64,000 bases of DNA from Trichuris trichiura (taxonomy: Eukaryota; Nematoda; Enoplea; Trichinellida; Trichuridae): positions 6,060,001 to 6,124,000 of the forward strand of contig JBAJFE010000004.1 in NCBI GenBank assembly GCA_037903355.1, given 5' to 3'. Position numbers and translations under genes: made by a program. The notes under the pieces were generated by a model, which saw nothing but the letters and a program-made list of their open reading frames with translations, did no database searches and was not told the origin of the DNA. Shown here piece after piece: positions 48,780 to 60,460 of the stretch (positions are counted from its first letter, which is position 1; each line of letters begins with the position of its first letter).

Positions 48780-50317
48780 GACGTGGTACTACTTTACCAC
48801 ATGGTAGTCCGCCACGATAAGACCAGTACGCGTTACCGCACAGTATTAACGCGTCTTGTCGATACCGTGACGCGTTGTGCTCTGGACCACGCCTACAGAA
48901 CGACTTGTTGGGAATTATATTACGCTTCTGCCGCTTTCCCATCGCCCTCCAGGCAAACATCAGCAAAATGTTCATGCAAGTCTGTCTACGCGAAAAAGAT
49001 CGGGACATAAGCCGATTCCTGTGGAAATCATCCTAGACAGAAGATAGACCGGAAGTGTTGCGTTTCACAAGAATCTGCTTCGGCCTGAACTGTTCGCCTT
49101 TCCTGGCTATGAATGTGCTAAGGCGTCATGTACAACAACAAAGCCCGGAGTACCATGAAGAAGTACATGATATATTGAAGAATATGTACGTCGACGATTT
49201 CGTTACAAGTTGTGACACGATCGGGGATGCTCGTCGAATTATGAAGAACACCAGCCATTTGCTACAAACAGTTGGATTTCGTTTGACGAAATAGTCGAGC
49301 AACGTCCAAGAGTCGCTGGAAGGCCTAGCACGAGAAGACGTCCAGTGCGAAGAAGATGTGCCAAAAGTCCTTGGCATGCTAATGGACCGTATCTCTGACA
49401 GTTTCACCATCAAAGTACCCACCGGAATTACTTTGAGTTCACCGGGCACAAAGCGCGAGCTCGTGAGCATGCCTGCAAAACTTTATGACCCCTTCGTCCT
49501 ACTGACGCCGTTCACAATACGAGCGAAAATATTGTTCCAACGGACATGGCAAAGCGGCACGGCATGAGATAAAACGTTGCCAGAGGACATTGCAAGAGAC
49601 TGGTGGAGTTGGAGATCAGAGTTATCAGCTCTGCCATCGGTCATGTTAGCCAGACGGCTGATTCCAATGAGAAAAGAAGACGTTGCGACCAAAGACCTGC
49701 ATGTCTTCACGGATGCTTCAGAAGACGCTTACGGTGCTGTCACCTACCTAAAGACCACAACGAAAATGGGGAACAACTCTGTTGTAATCGTGGCATCCAA
49801 GTCAAGAGTTGCCCCGCTGAAGAAGTTCACTGTATTCAGACTGGAGTTGATGGGAGCCCTGATCGGTGCCAAACTAGTAAACTATGTCAAAGAAGTCATG
49901 GAATTGGAAATCGACGCGGTACACTGCTGGACAGACAGCAAAGTCGCGCTTGCGTGGATATGTAGCGCCACAAAACAATTGAAACCGTTCATAAAATATC
50001 GAGTGGAAGAAATTCAATCGCTAACGGAACCAAATAGTCACTGCCCAGGAAAGGAGAACCCAGCTGATCACGCAACCCGCGGTTTAGCTCTGTGCAAGCT
50101 GGTCAAGGAGCGACAATGGTGGAATGGACCAATATGGTTGGAATCGAATGAGGATGCAAGGCCGCCACGACAGGTGATACGACTGACAGAAAATAAAAAG
50201 TTCACCTTGGATGAACGTCGCTGTAGCCATAAGGAAATAAAAGTGAACGTCGCCTTGGCTATTGATGAAGACCGCTTAGATCCAGCACGATTCAGCGACC
50301 TGGAGAAGCTTCTCTGA
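48780..50317 (+). pseudogene. BEL/Pao reverse transcriptase and RNase H
   Basis: RT pieces spread over three frames include VVRHDKTSTRYR, RFTRICFGLNCSPFLAMNVL and the intact catalytic box MYVDDFVTS at 49187-49198. RNase H begins near 49700 with VFTDASEDAYGAV, followed by FRLELMGALIGAKL and CWTDSKVALAWI. In-frame stops occur at about 49292 and 49566. Confidence 0.88.
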
Positions 50318-50379
50318 ATCGCGGCATACTGCATGTGGCTATTAGAAACTGTCAACAAACGAGCGTTAAACGAAACGGG

Positions 50380-51976
50380 CCCCTGGCCGCGGATGAAATG
50401 GCAACGGCTGAAAAGATTTGGCTCCGCCTCGTTCAGAGGGAAACATTTGAGGAGGACTACCAGCGGCTGAAAAGAAACGGAACAGTAAGCTCACATCTCT
50501 TGATGCCTTTCTAGATGAGGACGGCATCATTCGCGTTGGCGGACGCCTGCAGTCCTCAGATCTACCGGAAAAGACGAAACAACCGATTGTGTTACCAAGC
50601 AAATATACAGTAGTGGACCTGCTCATACGAAGAGCTCACGAAAGGCAACTGCATGCTGGGGTAGAACAAACGCTTGCGACCACAATGCAACAATTTTGGA
50701 TATTGCACAGCCGTAGTAGTTTAAAAAGAGTGCTCCGAAGCTGCATAATATGCAAACGGCAAAATGCACCTTCCTTTCAACAGAAAATAGGAAGCCTACC
50801 CCCGGAACGTGTCAGCGCAAAACATGTGTTTCAAAACGTCGGAATTGATTTTGCTGGACCCGTGTACTTGCGAGGGAACCATTGTCCAACGAAATCGTAC
50901 ATTGTCACGAAACCAAACTCTGGTTTTACTCAACTTAAATGACGGCTAGCGACTGGAGATAGAGAGAACAGTCAAAGAGACGGTGCACTAGAGATCGCGG
51001 CCGTGCTTCAGCTCGACACTAAGAGAACGATAACGATCAGCGTACGCAGGTACGGTGACCGATAAGCGACACTGAAGCATCAGCCAGCATACTACATAAA
51101 TACTCCTCCTGACTTGTTTGACCATCAGAACGGTCCACTTGGAACTTGTACGCAACATGTCAGCTGACAGACAGTCTTATACAAGCGCTGAAACGATTTT
51201 TCGCACGCCGCGTGATACCTAGAGTGATATATTCTGATAATTTTCAAACGTCCAGAAGGGTCGCCGAAGACATGCAGATTGCTTTCCACGATAGCTCACA
51301 AAGGAAGGTGTATGAACATTTAGCATCCCGTCGCATTATTTGGAAGTTTATAACGGAGCGATCACCCTGGGATGGAGGTGCATGGGAAAGGTTGGTACGC
51401 TCGGTCAAGACAGCGCTGAAGAAGACATTGCATAGATCATTACTGAACGCTGACGAAACGATGACCATGCTTTGCGAAGTTGAATCACAAATCAACGCTC
51501 GCCACCTTACTTTTGTAGGAGAAGATCCGAGGGACCAGGAACCCCATCACTCCTTTCCACTTCCTGCGCGGCAGACCGCCTGAAGTAAACACAACTGTGG
51601 AAAAGGACGATCTAGGCACATCTGCATTCGCAGCCGAATTGACAAAACGTTGGCAACACTATCGTGTAGTTCTGAGCCAATTATGGAATAGATGGAAAAA
51701 AGAATATGTCGTTAAGTTATAGGGCCGAAACGCATGGACTCGAGAAAGACAATCCCCTTCTGTTGGCGATATTCTACTTGTAGCGGAAAGTGGCGTACCA
51801 CGGATAAGGTGGCGCCTCGACCACTGCAGGAAACAGAAGAAGCAAAGAATAATTCCGCGGTATTTGAATACACCTTTCAGCGTTCCTACGACCTACAGAT
51901 AAAAATAGGTTATTGTGAAAACCATCTTCGCCTAAAAGAAACTAAGGAACCTCATTCACGAAAACAGGTCTATTAA
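50380..51976 (+). pseudogene. BEL/Pao integrase and C-terminal tail, interrupted
   Basis: A zinc-binding HHCC part (HERQLHAG...CIICK, 50630-50760) and the first catalytic Asp (GIDFAGP) end in a ~200-bp foreign stretch. The frame resumes at about 51123 with VHLELVRNM, then the second Asp (VIYSDNF, ~51220) and the Glu region (PWDGGAWERLVRSVK). The tail resembles the DUF5641 region typical of BEL/Pao and ends at 51974-51976. Confidence 0.85.
50925..51115. other. Foreign insertion inside BEL/Pao integrase
   Basis: Integrase coding sequence breaks off after KSYIV (~50908) and resumes at TCLTIR...VHLEL (~51113). The intervening ~190 bp has no integrase similarity. It contains a TATA-like CTACATAAATACTCC near 51090-51105. 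TTACT and TGACT flank it as a possible imperfect 5-bp duplication. It could be a solo LTR or another small element, but its ends are not clear. Confidence 0.5.
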
Positions 51977-52122
51977 CCGCGACAATAGGGTGGAATCAGC
52001 GTAATGTGGACTACTCGTATCAATAAAACCTGTTGCTCCACACTGTCTGGCACCCTTTCCCATAATATAAATACCTATGTAATGGAGTAAAGCCTTCACA
52101 ATGACTACATTTGCAGTAATCG

Positions 52123-52152
52123 CTGAAGACAGGACAAAGTAGTTTCGAAAGC
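52123..52152 (+). ncRNA. Hammerhead-like module
   Basis: CTGAAGAC, variable part with pairing that relies on G-T wobbles, then CGAAAGC. AGCT is followed by G, which is not a permitted hammerhead cleavage base, so this copy is probably dead. Confidence 0.45.
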
Positions 52153-52891
52153 TGCAGAGTAAAAACTTGATTGTAAACAGGCCCCACCGTACAGAAACTT
52201 CACCAGTGATTCCCAGTAGTCATTCTCTGCGTTTTTGTACATTGTAAGGCGACGTAATTCCTGATCTGTTGCCACTTCTTGCTAAGGACGCCACCAGTCC
52301 ATTGCCAGAGCTTCATTCTTCAGGTTCTCGGTGCTAACAAGATCCTAACCTAAAACAGCTCGCTTAGCATTGACACGAAGCTTAATGGAATCCATACCAT
52401 GCAGTCGCCCAGACGGTTGGCGATTAAAATAGGAACACTATCCTGCATGAAATCTTACGCTTAGTGATTACACGATAAAATGCATTTGCTGGACATAATA
52501 TCAATAAGCAAACACACCAAAACCCATGACTAACTTAGTCAATACTTTCCCATCTTGGGCAGATTTCGGCAGACGTAACGTACAATTTAAGTAGAATGAA
52601 AACAGCATATTTTCACAACACATTTGTCCTTGTTTGCGCTCTGTTTCGTACAGGTGCGGTTAGCTAGCGGTAAGATACCTTTTGTGTGGCCTTAAACAAG
52701 CAGATGTGCAGATGTTTTCATTTAGTATGTACTACCAACCTTCTGCTTGAGGGATAGGTATTTCAAGGAAGCTTTTAGCATGATAACTCGGTGACACTTT
52801 ACGGTAAAGAAAGGCTGCATTGGTGAGCAACCTAATACGATGTTTTTCAGCTACGCGAAGCAACTGCGGATCGATCTCTTGGAGAGTGCCT
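52153..52891. other. Carrier gene 5' flank
   Basis: No gene recognised; it should include the promoter of the downstream carrier. Confidence 0.35.
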
Positions 52892-55800
52892 ATGTCACAA
52901 CAAGTCGATGTTCGTCTTAAAGTCTTTTTTTATTTTTAAAACTACCTGCTAGCTTGTTGAGATTTCGAAACGTAAGAAGGTTCTCACTTCTTTGGCCGCT
53001 GGTGCATTAGCTGGAGCAGTCGCCAAAACAACTATTGCTCCTCTGGATCGAACGAAGATAAATTTTCAAGGTGATCTATTAAGGCTTCAGAGCGATATCG
53101 TTGTTTCACGGGACTTAAAATGGAGTTGTATAAATGATTTTCTTTAGCATTTCACACGTTTTGTATTTCGTCAGTGCGTCCCTTTATAGTTTGCAAACCT
53201 GTTGTCTTTCTGTGCAGTATATACACTTGAAATCCTAGGTATGCATATTGCTATTGAACCAAACTGAACTTTAAGGCATGATGCTTACCCAGCTGGGTCT
53301 AATAAGAAGCGAGGATGGAATGTTTCTGCAAGTTGTTTAACTGTGTGCATGTTTTGTTTGATCTTGTATCGTTCGGCTTTGGAATCAAACCACAGGGTAT
53401 GCACTTTTCAGCTGGGCGTGTGCAACCAAAGGCTAACATGTAGTCTACGTTGGCTTCTCATATCTAGTTAAGAACAGTTTACCAACGGGCCATTTTTAGA
53501 GGGATGAGATGTAAACAGTTATTACCTCATGGATTAAACATTCATAATTAAAATAGATTTTTGTTATCGGTCGGTATGGTTTTATTGAGTTCGAAACGAC
53601 TTCTCTACCTGTACATGCTGCAGTGTATCTGTAATCATGTATCCACTATGATAAGCAGTGGATGGCAGAATGCCTTGGTAGATGAAGTACGTCCGATTTC
53701 TTGACCTGCCCTCAGCCTAAGTCAAACCAAGCCCACCTGAGCTTCTACCCACATTCACGACCAGGTTCATTACTGCTTGGATAAAACGTCACGATAAAAG
53801 AGAGCCTACGGGTCAAAACGTTTGAACTGGGGCTTTCTGGTTAAAAAAATAGCCAACTTTCTAATGAAGTGTAGACGGAGCTTCTGAGGTTGCGGAAACA
53901 TTAGGCTGATGAATGGGATTGCGTAGTCCTTTAAGCTCTGACTACGACCACTGTACATTCACTTTACTTGTCTGTTCTTCTCTAACATTGTTGTCACGAA
54001 ATGGTTTGTTCCTATTCTCTAGAATTAGTTGCACAAACGGATCGTTTTTAAATTGCCAAAAACCCCGTCAGCAGATGTGGAGACGCAATATTTAACTTAC
54101 AAAATGCGTGTTTTGCATTATTCCTTTCTGCATTAGGCTGCCAATCCATATGCTGACCAGTTTTATCCGATTATCTGCACAGCTATTGATAATAGCGGCG
54201 GAAATCAGACTGTTTCAATGTCAATGAAATTAAATTATCTTGCTATGTTAATATAATTTCGTCTTTGAAAATGTTGGCTAAAACGGTTTTTCGGATTTTC
54301 ATTTTTTCCTTTCATGGGAAGGGCAAACCATTTATTGGCTGCATGAAGCCACAGAAGCAAGTTTTGCGGACTTTTCGAAGCCGTGCGCGCTCCGTTTTCA
54401 GCGTTGGCAACCCGCTGTACCTACACGACAGTTTGAATGTCGTTTACCATACTTTGTCATCGTTTTACTGAAGACGAGGCACGGGTGCATCGAAAGTTTC
54501 GAGTACGTTTCTTGTGATTACAAATAAAATTTTTTACTTTAAAGCAGGCAAAATTCGTGCGAAAACTCGCTGAAATTGTTCGGATCCTTTAAAAAAATTC
54601 TTCATCCTATTACTGCACATGAGTAAATAAGAGTATATGATACTGGACTTGAATCTGGTGCTTCTATTAACGTGGTGGTAGCGTTCTAATGCTCTGAATG
54701 GCTTACTTGCCTACTGCTGCTCAGTGATTCAGTAAGCATGTGAAAAAGCCCTTCGTTACCAGCCGGTTGGCGATGAAGTGCAGAAAAACAGCATAAACGA
54801 AACTGATGATGAAGTGCAATTTCTCGGCGGTGCAAGTCATCGTGCTTTCAGTTTTTCGCTAGTCTTCTCTCTTAAAACTATCCAGCCACTCGCTAGGTAG
54901 AACTATGTGCGCGTGATTATGCAGCTATTGTTTACACGCTATATTTAATAACTAAATGCTTCGAGCGGTTCGTATGTGAGTCAGCAGAATGTCAGTTGGT
55001 ACCAACCAGGTTTTTCCAAAGTGACGGTTAATTATAACAATTCAGCGTTGTGACTCATGTATATTACTTCATTGAAAAAAGACGCTTCTTTGGCACATGG
55101 CTTTGGTCAGGAGGCATTGCCGAGTTGCCAGTTAAAAATGTTGAAACAGAAATTTTCATGCTTGGATTGTTTGTACGGAGCTTGTCCCGTTGGAAAATAC
55201 AAAAAGTTTTAATGATAGGCCATAGCTTCCGGGCCGCGCGTGACCCATCGTCAGCGGTGCTAAAAATTAATGTGAGGTTATGAACAAGATTGTTATCGCT
55301 GACACCGGAGCATGAAAATCTTCGACAGCTTTGAAGGACCGTTTATTTATAAGTGAAAATAAACGCTTTGTACCCTTCCGTTATGAAAACACGCACATTA
55401 AATTTTAAAAAACCGTTAAAAAGTCATTTGTTTTCAATTTTCTTATTTCGTATTAATTGTCAATCCTGCTATCTGCCTGTGGAAGAGTTTCAACGATACA
55501 TTGCCTTATAGCTTAACTGGAAAGTCTACGAAGGGAAACTGGCATATGTGACATTTAAAATCTTGTGTGCTTGATACAGCATCTTTCAGTGCTGTTAGTT
55601 TTGTTTTACTATGTTGCCATGCGCTCTCAGAAGTTCATGAGTGCAGAATGTTTCCTTTCAGATATCTCTTATTAACACAGATATCGAAAGGAGAGTTTCC
55701 GCATTTGTCTAGAGCGGCTTAGTGTTGTTTAATCTTTACTTACACGTTTCGCATCAGTGCGCATGGCAATATTAAGGTACAGAAAGGCAACCCGTTCAAC

Positions 55801-58800
55801 GTTTTTATTAATATTGGAAGCTTTCGGGAAACTCCTGTCCCCGTCTTCAGCGCATCTAATGCGCCTGACTGTGTTTTTACTTCTCTTGTCTTTATAGCTC
55901 CCCGGCGAACGTTCTTTCGCATGATTAATAATGAGTGAAAAGTTGACTCGACTAAATGCTTCACAGTTAGGTCAACTTTTGGCCGGTTGCTAGTCATGCA
56001 GACGAACTTTCACGTGCCAATTTCTAATGACTTGGCTGGGATAAGTTTTTTATAGCTTGTGGAACTGAAACACAGAACGAAGGTACTATTCACAGGTTTT
56101 TCATCGGAAAGAAGTAGACGTTTTTAAAGTTGGCGTACACCTTTTATGGCTTAAAGTATCTCATCTTTTCAGGATTGAAGCACATCTAGAGGTAGAAATG
56201 CTATACTCCAAATGCCACCCTGTTTGCTTATAAATTCAATGCTATAAAGAAACAAGCAACATGAATTATTTGCATGTAGCGTGGTCAATATGGTAACGAT
56301 TAGCTGAAGGATGGATGTCTTGTAATGGGGCGTTTCACATAGGGTCTTTGATGGCTTGCTCTCGTTAATTATGATAAAAACCTTTTCATATACATTCCGT
56401 CCCGTATTATTTCTGATGACTGCTGAATTCCGATAACATTAATTCTTGTGAAGATGAACCTAAGAGTTTTTTCCATTTGCTCCTTCCCATGTCTTGTTTC
56501 GTGACAGCTCGATGTCACTAGGTCGATGAAACTTCAACGGGTTCGCCAGGTGAGAGAGCACCGTGTTTGGCGAACTGCCTGAAGCGCTCATGGCCCGCGA
56601 TGAGCTTAATTTGTTCGCCCTAAGCTTAGCCGACAATGGATACCGTTTACGGGTTCCTAAAACTTCTTGAACGTCTCGCTTTGTGCTCAACAGCGCCGTT
56701 TGGTATTTCCATTATGCTTGACTTGAGCTTTCACACAGTTTTGTTGTATGCTTTGCTTCTGTTGTTCATTGTCACTGCATGCCATCTGAGCTTATGCTGA
56801 AAATTGTGAAGCACAGTGAGATCACGTTTAAAGCTGAGTGAGGTCTCATAGGTCAAACAAAACACGCTCCGAGTCAAGAAACAGAAAGCAGCGAGCGTAA
56901 AATGGAAATGACCCAAAACCTTTTTGTGACGGGCTCGTTAAATACTTGTTATCAGCATGAGCTGTTGTAGAAAAATAGCTAGTATGTTCACGATCCTCTA
57001 ATAAAATGTTCTTTCAGTTTCTTCGACGCGGTACACTTTAGGAAGAGCGTTCCGTTTCCTGCGTGACACTTATTCAAGGGAAGGTTTCATGACGTTGTAC
57101 CGGGGAAATTCAGCCACTATGGCTCGTGTTATTCCCTTTGCTGCTATTCAGTACTGCGCTCATGAACAATGGAAGCACATCTTAAAAGTGGATGCAACCG
57201 GGTAAGCGTTCTCAGCACATCATATCGACTACAGTTATCGCATCTGTTACGGCATTGTCAGTTCAAGCACTCCTGTTCGTCGCTACATTGCCGGTTCATT
57301 TGCTGGGGTAACTGCTACATCATTTACCTATCCATTGGACCTTGCCAAGGCAAGACTGTCGGTCAGCCGAAAATCTCAGTAAATTGGTCACCTTCTCATA
57401 AATGCACAAAGCCCATATATCTTTGGTTCAGATATAAAACGCTGGCTGCTGTTTTCGTTAAAACTTGGCACGTGGAAGGCCCACTTGCGTTATATAGAGG
57501 AGTAGTTCCAACTCTTTTGGGAGTGATACCATACGCAGGCACTAGTTTCTTTACCTACGAAAGCCTCAAACTTCTTCATGCAGGTTAGGGAGCAGTTGTT
57601 CTCTTAATTTTTGTTGTCGCACTAGTGATTTCAGAAAAATCCAAAAGGCAAATTTCCGTCGTTGAGAGGCTTTTGTTCGGTGCCATAGCTGGCCTCTGTG
57701 GCCAGAGCGCTTCATACCCTCTTGATATCGTACGGCGTAGGTGCGAAACTTTTAATACCAGTATCCGATTTTCTTCCAAGTAACTCATCTAACATGACTG
57801 TACTTGTTAAAGCTATGATTATTATTTGATGATGGTCGTGTACGCTAGTATCTCTAAGCGAATTTATCGATGCAAAGAAAGCGCCTTAAGAGTCAGCTTT
57901 TAGTGTAAACAATAACAAAAAGTGGTAAAAATTAGAACAGAGCTTCCAGAGTGAGTACATCGTTCACAACTGGTGCATATAATTATATTCCTTTGTATGG
58001 GGATTACGTGAAACGTTGATTGAAAAGGCTAAGCTTTCAGGACCAACTTTGCCCTGTTATGAGCGTCTGATCGAGTGGTTAATTAATGAAAAACAGCGAA
58101 TAACAATAAATGCTGTTCGTGTACGCATGTGTCTATTTTAGTGTTCTTCTTAGTGACAGTTGAAGCCGTTTTTACGTCGGGTTTATTTTCACATGAGCCA
58201 TGAGACCAGTTGGACTGTTCGCCTATGCGAGTAGGGATTTGCATTAGTATCCCAAGATAGACAATGACTCACAAGTGGCGACAGCCAACTGACTCTCCAC
58301 CAAAGAGAATACTTGTATTGACGCAAGTCTATCAAACCGACGTTCGCCGTTGCATGACCACTCTTTCAGGCCTTAATGGTGGGATCAGGCTGATTACTAA
58401 AGCTTTGTTTTCGCAATAAACTTTTCGTGCTTCCGAAAAGTAGTCTGCTTATAGAAACATGAAATTATACGCATTTGTTATGAGCCATTTGTTAAAATTA
58501 GTACCAATTGAATTTATGGAAAATAGCATTTTACTTGTTGCTTTGTACTCGTGACGCAATATGGGTAAAATGCCGTGTGGCGCAGGTCTTCCAATCATTG
58601 GCACATCTCCAACTAATTAATCTGTTTTCTTCAGGATGCAGACAGGGGTAACGCCATTAAATGTCTCCATATTACAAGTTATGCGTAGCGTTGTTGCTCA
58701 CGAGGGCGTCGTTCATGGATTGTACAAAGGTTTGAGCATGAATTGGATTAAAGGACCTATTGCTGTTGGTGTAAGTTTTACAACTTACGACACACTGGTG

Positions 58801-58857
58801 AAGATTCTCCGTTGTTATGTTTTTATGCTTGGCGAAACAGTTGATTTCAAAAGCTAG
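52892..58857 (+). CDS. SLC25A42: SLC25A42-like mitochondrial carrier (7 exons)
   Basis: Exons 52892-52903, 52953-53070, 57018-57201, 57262-57378, 57432-57583, 57635-57740 and 58635-58857 give 303 aa; human SLC25A42 has 318. All phases agree. The three carrier repeats carry [14 protein letters not shown] and [11 protein letters not shown]25A42-like strings include [39 protein letters not shown] and [23 protein letters not shown]. The family imports coenzyme A into the matrix in exchange for adenine nucleotides across the inner membrane. The first four-codon exon (MSQQ) and its 49-bp intron are a guess; the rest is firm. Intron 2 is 3.9 kb and full of repeat remnants, and intron 6 is 0.9 kb. 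Confidence 0.93.
54468..54497 (+). ncRNA. Hammerhead-like module in carrier intron
   Basis: CTGAAGAC, stem GCA/TGC closed by CGA/TCG with a mismatch, then CGAAAGT. Stem I is lost. The next 60 bp resemble those after the copy at 36815. Confidence 0.45.
55285..55435 (+). repeat. Penelope-type terminus copy
   Basis: About 150 bp repeating 45516-45660, with shared AAGTGAAAATAAACGC, TTCCGT and GTTAAAAAGTCATTTG. It starts with CGCTGACACC, a degraded module. Confidence 0.7.
55820..55850 (-). ncRNA. Hammerhead-like module in carrier intron
   Basis: Minus strand, 31 nt: CTGAAGAC, GGG...CCC stem, CGAAAGC. AGCT-T could supply stem III and a U-U dinucleotide, but stem I pairing is poor. It is antisense to the carrier. 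Confidence 0.5.
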
Positions 58858-59857
58858 GATGCTTTCGAACAGATTGCTACTAAGCGTAGCTATCGGCCTG
58901 ACTTCAGCTTCCAGTTACTTTCTTAGAGCTATGTTTAGGCCACGATATTTGTGAACATTCATGGTGCCGTTATTTAGCATTTGGCTCAGGAAGTTTGTTA
59001 GTCCATGTTGACTTTGCCAATGACGTTGTTTCTGAAGCCCACTCACTGTTGCAGTATTTTTTATAGACAATTTTTTAATTTCATTTCAGGAACTAATAAA
59101 CTATCCTGTCCTCTGGTAAGTACCCTATCTGCGTCGTTTTTTCAAGCTTCGACTCAGCCTGGAACAATATATTTCACTTTTCCAACAAATGATTGGCAGG
59201 TGAAATAAAATGTTCCTTTTCAGAACACAATTTAATGCAGCATTCGAGCAAAATGCAGTTCCATGAATCAATAAAGAAAATACGAAAGCGTGCATCTCCT
59301 TGTGGTAACTAAAATACAGACTTTTTGAAACAGATATAAATGATCGTAAGCTTAGAGTTAAGGTGGACCCTTTAATGCGGTAAGTCAAATACTCCCTAAA
59401 CTTTCAGAAAGGTCTCTCGCAGTCGATCGCTAGCGTTGCAAACAATTCAGATTGCGTTATAAGAAGTCCATCGGAGATAGCTTTACGTAAAAGCTGAATG
59501 CTTTGTTTGCTGATGTTTCCTCGTGCGCAGCGTATGATGTGCTATACGCAGGAGTAAAATGTAGCGGACAAACTTTGTCGTTATAGTATTTTATTAATAA
59601 TAGCTTTGGTAAAACCGCACAAGTTAGTCAACTGAAAAATGTTTTCCTAAATACAAATTAAAGATAAAGCATGAGTTAATGTGCACCAGTCGCTATAAAT
59701 TATACTGAAAGTGCTTTTTCATTAGTGATCTTTCACGGCTTTGCATGTGCTTTGCTTTGTAGTGAGCACCTATAAATATACTAAGCAACTGCCCTACTAG
59801 CGACTGCAAGAGCGATTTATTAGGCAAAATACATTAAACTATTAACTTTTTATCGTA
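58858..59857. other. Intergenic, no gene recognised
   Basis: Carrier 3' flank. An AATAAA occurs at about 59206 on the plus strand. No other features were seen. Confidence 0.35.
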
Positions 59858-59887
59858 ATTTTTAGAACGCTCTAGTTCTATCGTCAG
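59858..59887 (-). ncRNA. Hammerhead-like module beside Penelope endonuclease
   Basis: Minus strand: CTGACGA, a perfect 6-bp stem TAGAAC-TAGAGC-GTTCTA, then AAAAAT; the G of the GAAA core is lost. Beyond it, on the same strand, come CCTAATAAATCGCTC and AGTAGGGCAGTTG, the same order as in the foldback at 24.9 kb. This ties the module to Penelope termini. Confidence 0.5.
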
Positions 59888-59957
59888 AAAGAACGAAAAG
59901 AAGTTTGCTTTAACGTGGTAATATATAGGCACCTGGGACAAAGGGAGAGGTCAGTTA

Positions 59958-60094
59958 GCCGCGAAGCAGCATTGCCTTTTAATAATCGACGCATGCCACG
60001 CTAACTTCTACACCTTTGTCACGCTTTATGGCAAGATTATGTCGAATGTAATAGACCTTTACGCGACGCAGCTGTAAATGGTCTTCGCGGCTAA
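59958..60094. repeat. Paired AGCCGCGAAG arms
   Basis: TTAGCCGCGAAG at about 59957-59968 and its complement CTTCGCGGCTAA at about 60084-60095 bracket 115 bp between the endonuclease remnant and the module. This may be a structured 3' region of the element. Confidence 0.4.
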
Positions 60095-60104
60095 TAACTG
60101 CTAG

Positions 60105-60460
60105 TTATAAGTCCAGCGAGCATTGAGAAGAACGCTCCACGACCGCAAAGGCTTTGGTAGCTTCTGATATGATTTTCTGTAATAAAAGACGCTGCGGACG
60201 TTCTCGCCTTTTGGTTCCTATCCCTGCTGGTGTCAGGTTTTCGTGGAGCTGTCGTACAACTTCTTTGTATCTTCCAACGTTGGACACGTGTTGGTCAAAC
60301 CTGCCCGGTAGAATGTTACCTATTTCTCTTTTGTAGGAGGCGTTGCAACCGCATCGCATATTGTAAACGATGTGAGCTCTCTTGTCGAAAGGAACCTTGA
60401 TGTTGCCGCTCCTGGCCATTGAATGCAGACTATACGAAGACGTAAAACGAACTACGGAAT
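60105..60460 (-). mobile_element. Penelope-like GIY-YIG endonuclease remnant
   Basis: An open minus-strand frame reads the connector and endonuclease of a Penelope-like element. NSVVRFTSSYSLHSMARSG comes first, then KVPFDKRAHIVYNMRCGCNASY, corresponding to the VVYxIxC...SYIGET block. RFDQHVSNVGRYKEVVRQL and a C-terminal tail (AVVERSSQCSLDL) follow, ending at the stop near 60105. The YIGET part reads YKREIG, so catalytic residues are damaged. The RT part is absent upstream. The enzyme would nick DNA to prime reverse transcription. Confidence 0.72.

Larger units (their letters stand above)
46662..51976 (+). mobile_element. Degenerate BEL/Pao retrotransposon, no LTRs found
   Basis: Gag, protease, RT, RNase H and integrase occur in BEL/Pao order, but stops, frameshifts and an insertion break every part. 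The interval from the Penelope fossil to the gag start is too short for a 5' LTR, so the left end is truncated or lost. After the last coding remnant a 38-bp unit at about 51999-52036 starts TGTGGA, contains AATAAA and ends TCCACA. It may be a shrunken LTR, but that is weak. Not mobile on its own. Confidence 0.9.
53071..57017 (+). other. Carrier intron 2, repeat-bearing
   Basis: A 3.9-kb GT-AG intron holding three Penelope-type remnants (54468, 55285 and 55820). No nested gene was recognised; the open frames at 54265-54471 and 55050-55283 have no known content. Confidence 0.6.

Noticed and set aside
58012..58050. Possible further hammerhead-like module (minus strand) in carrier intron 6
   Set aside because: CTCATAAC replaces CTGANGAC, so the core is too degraded to count as a copy.
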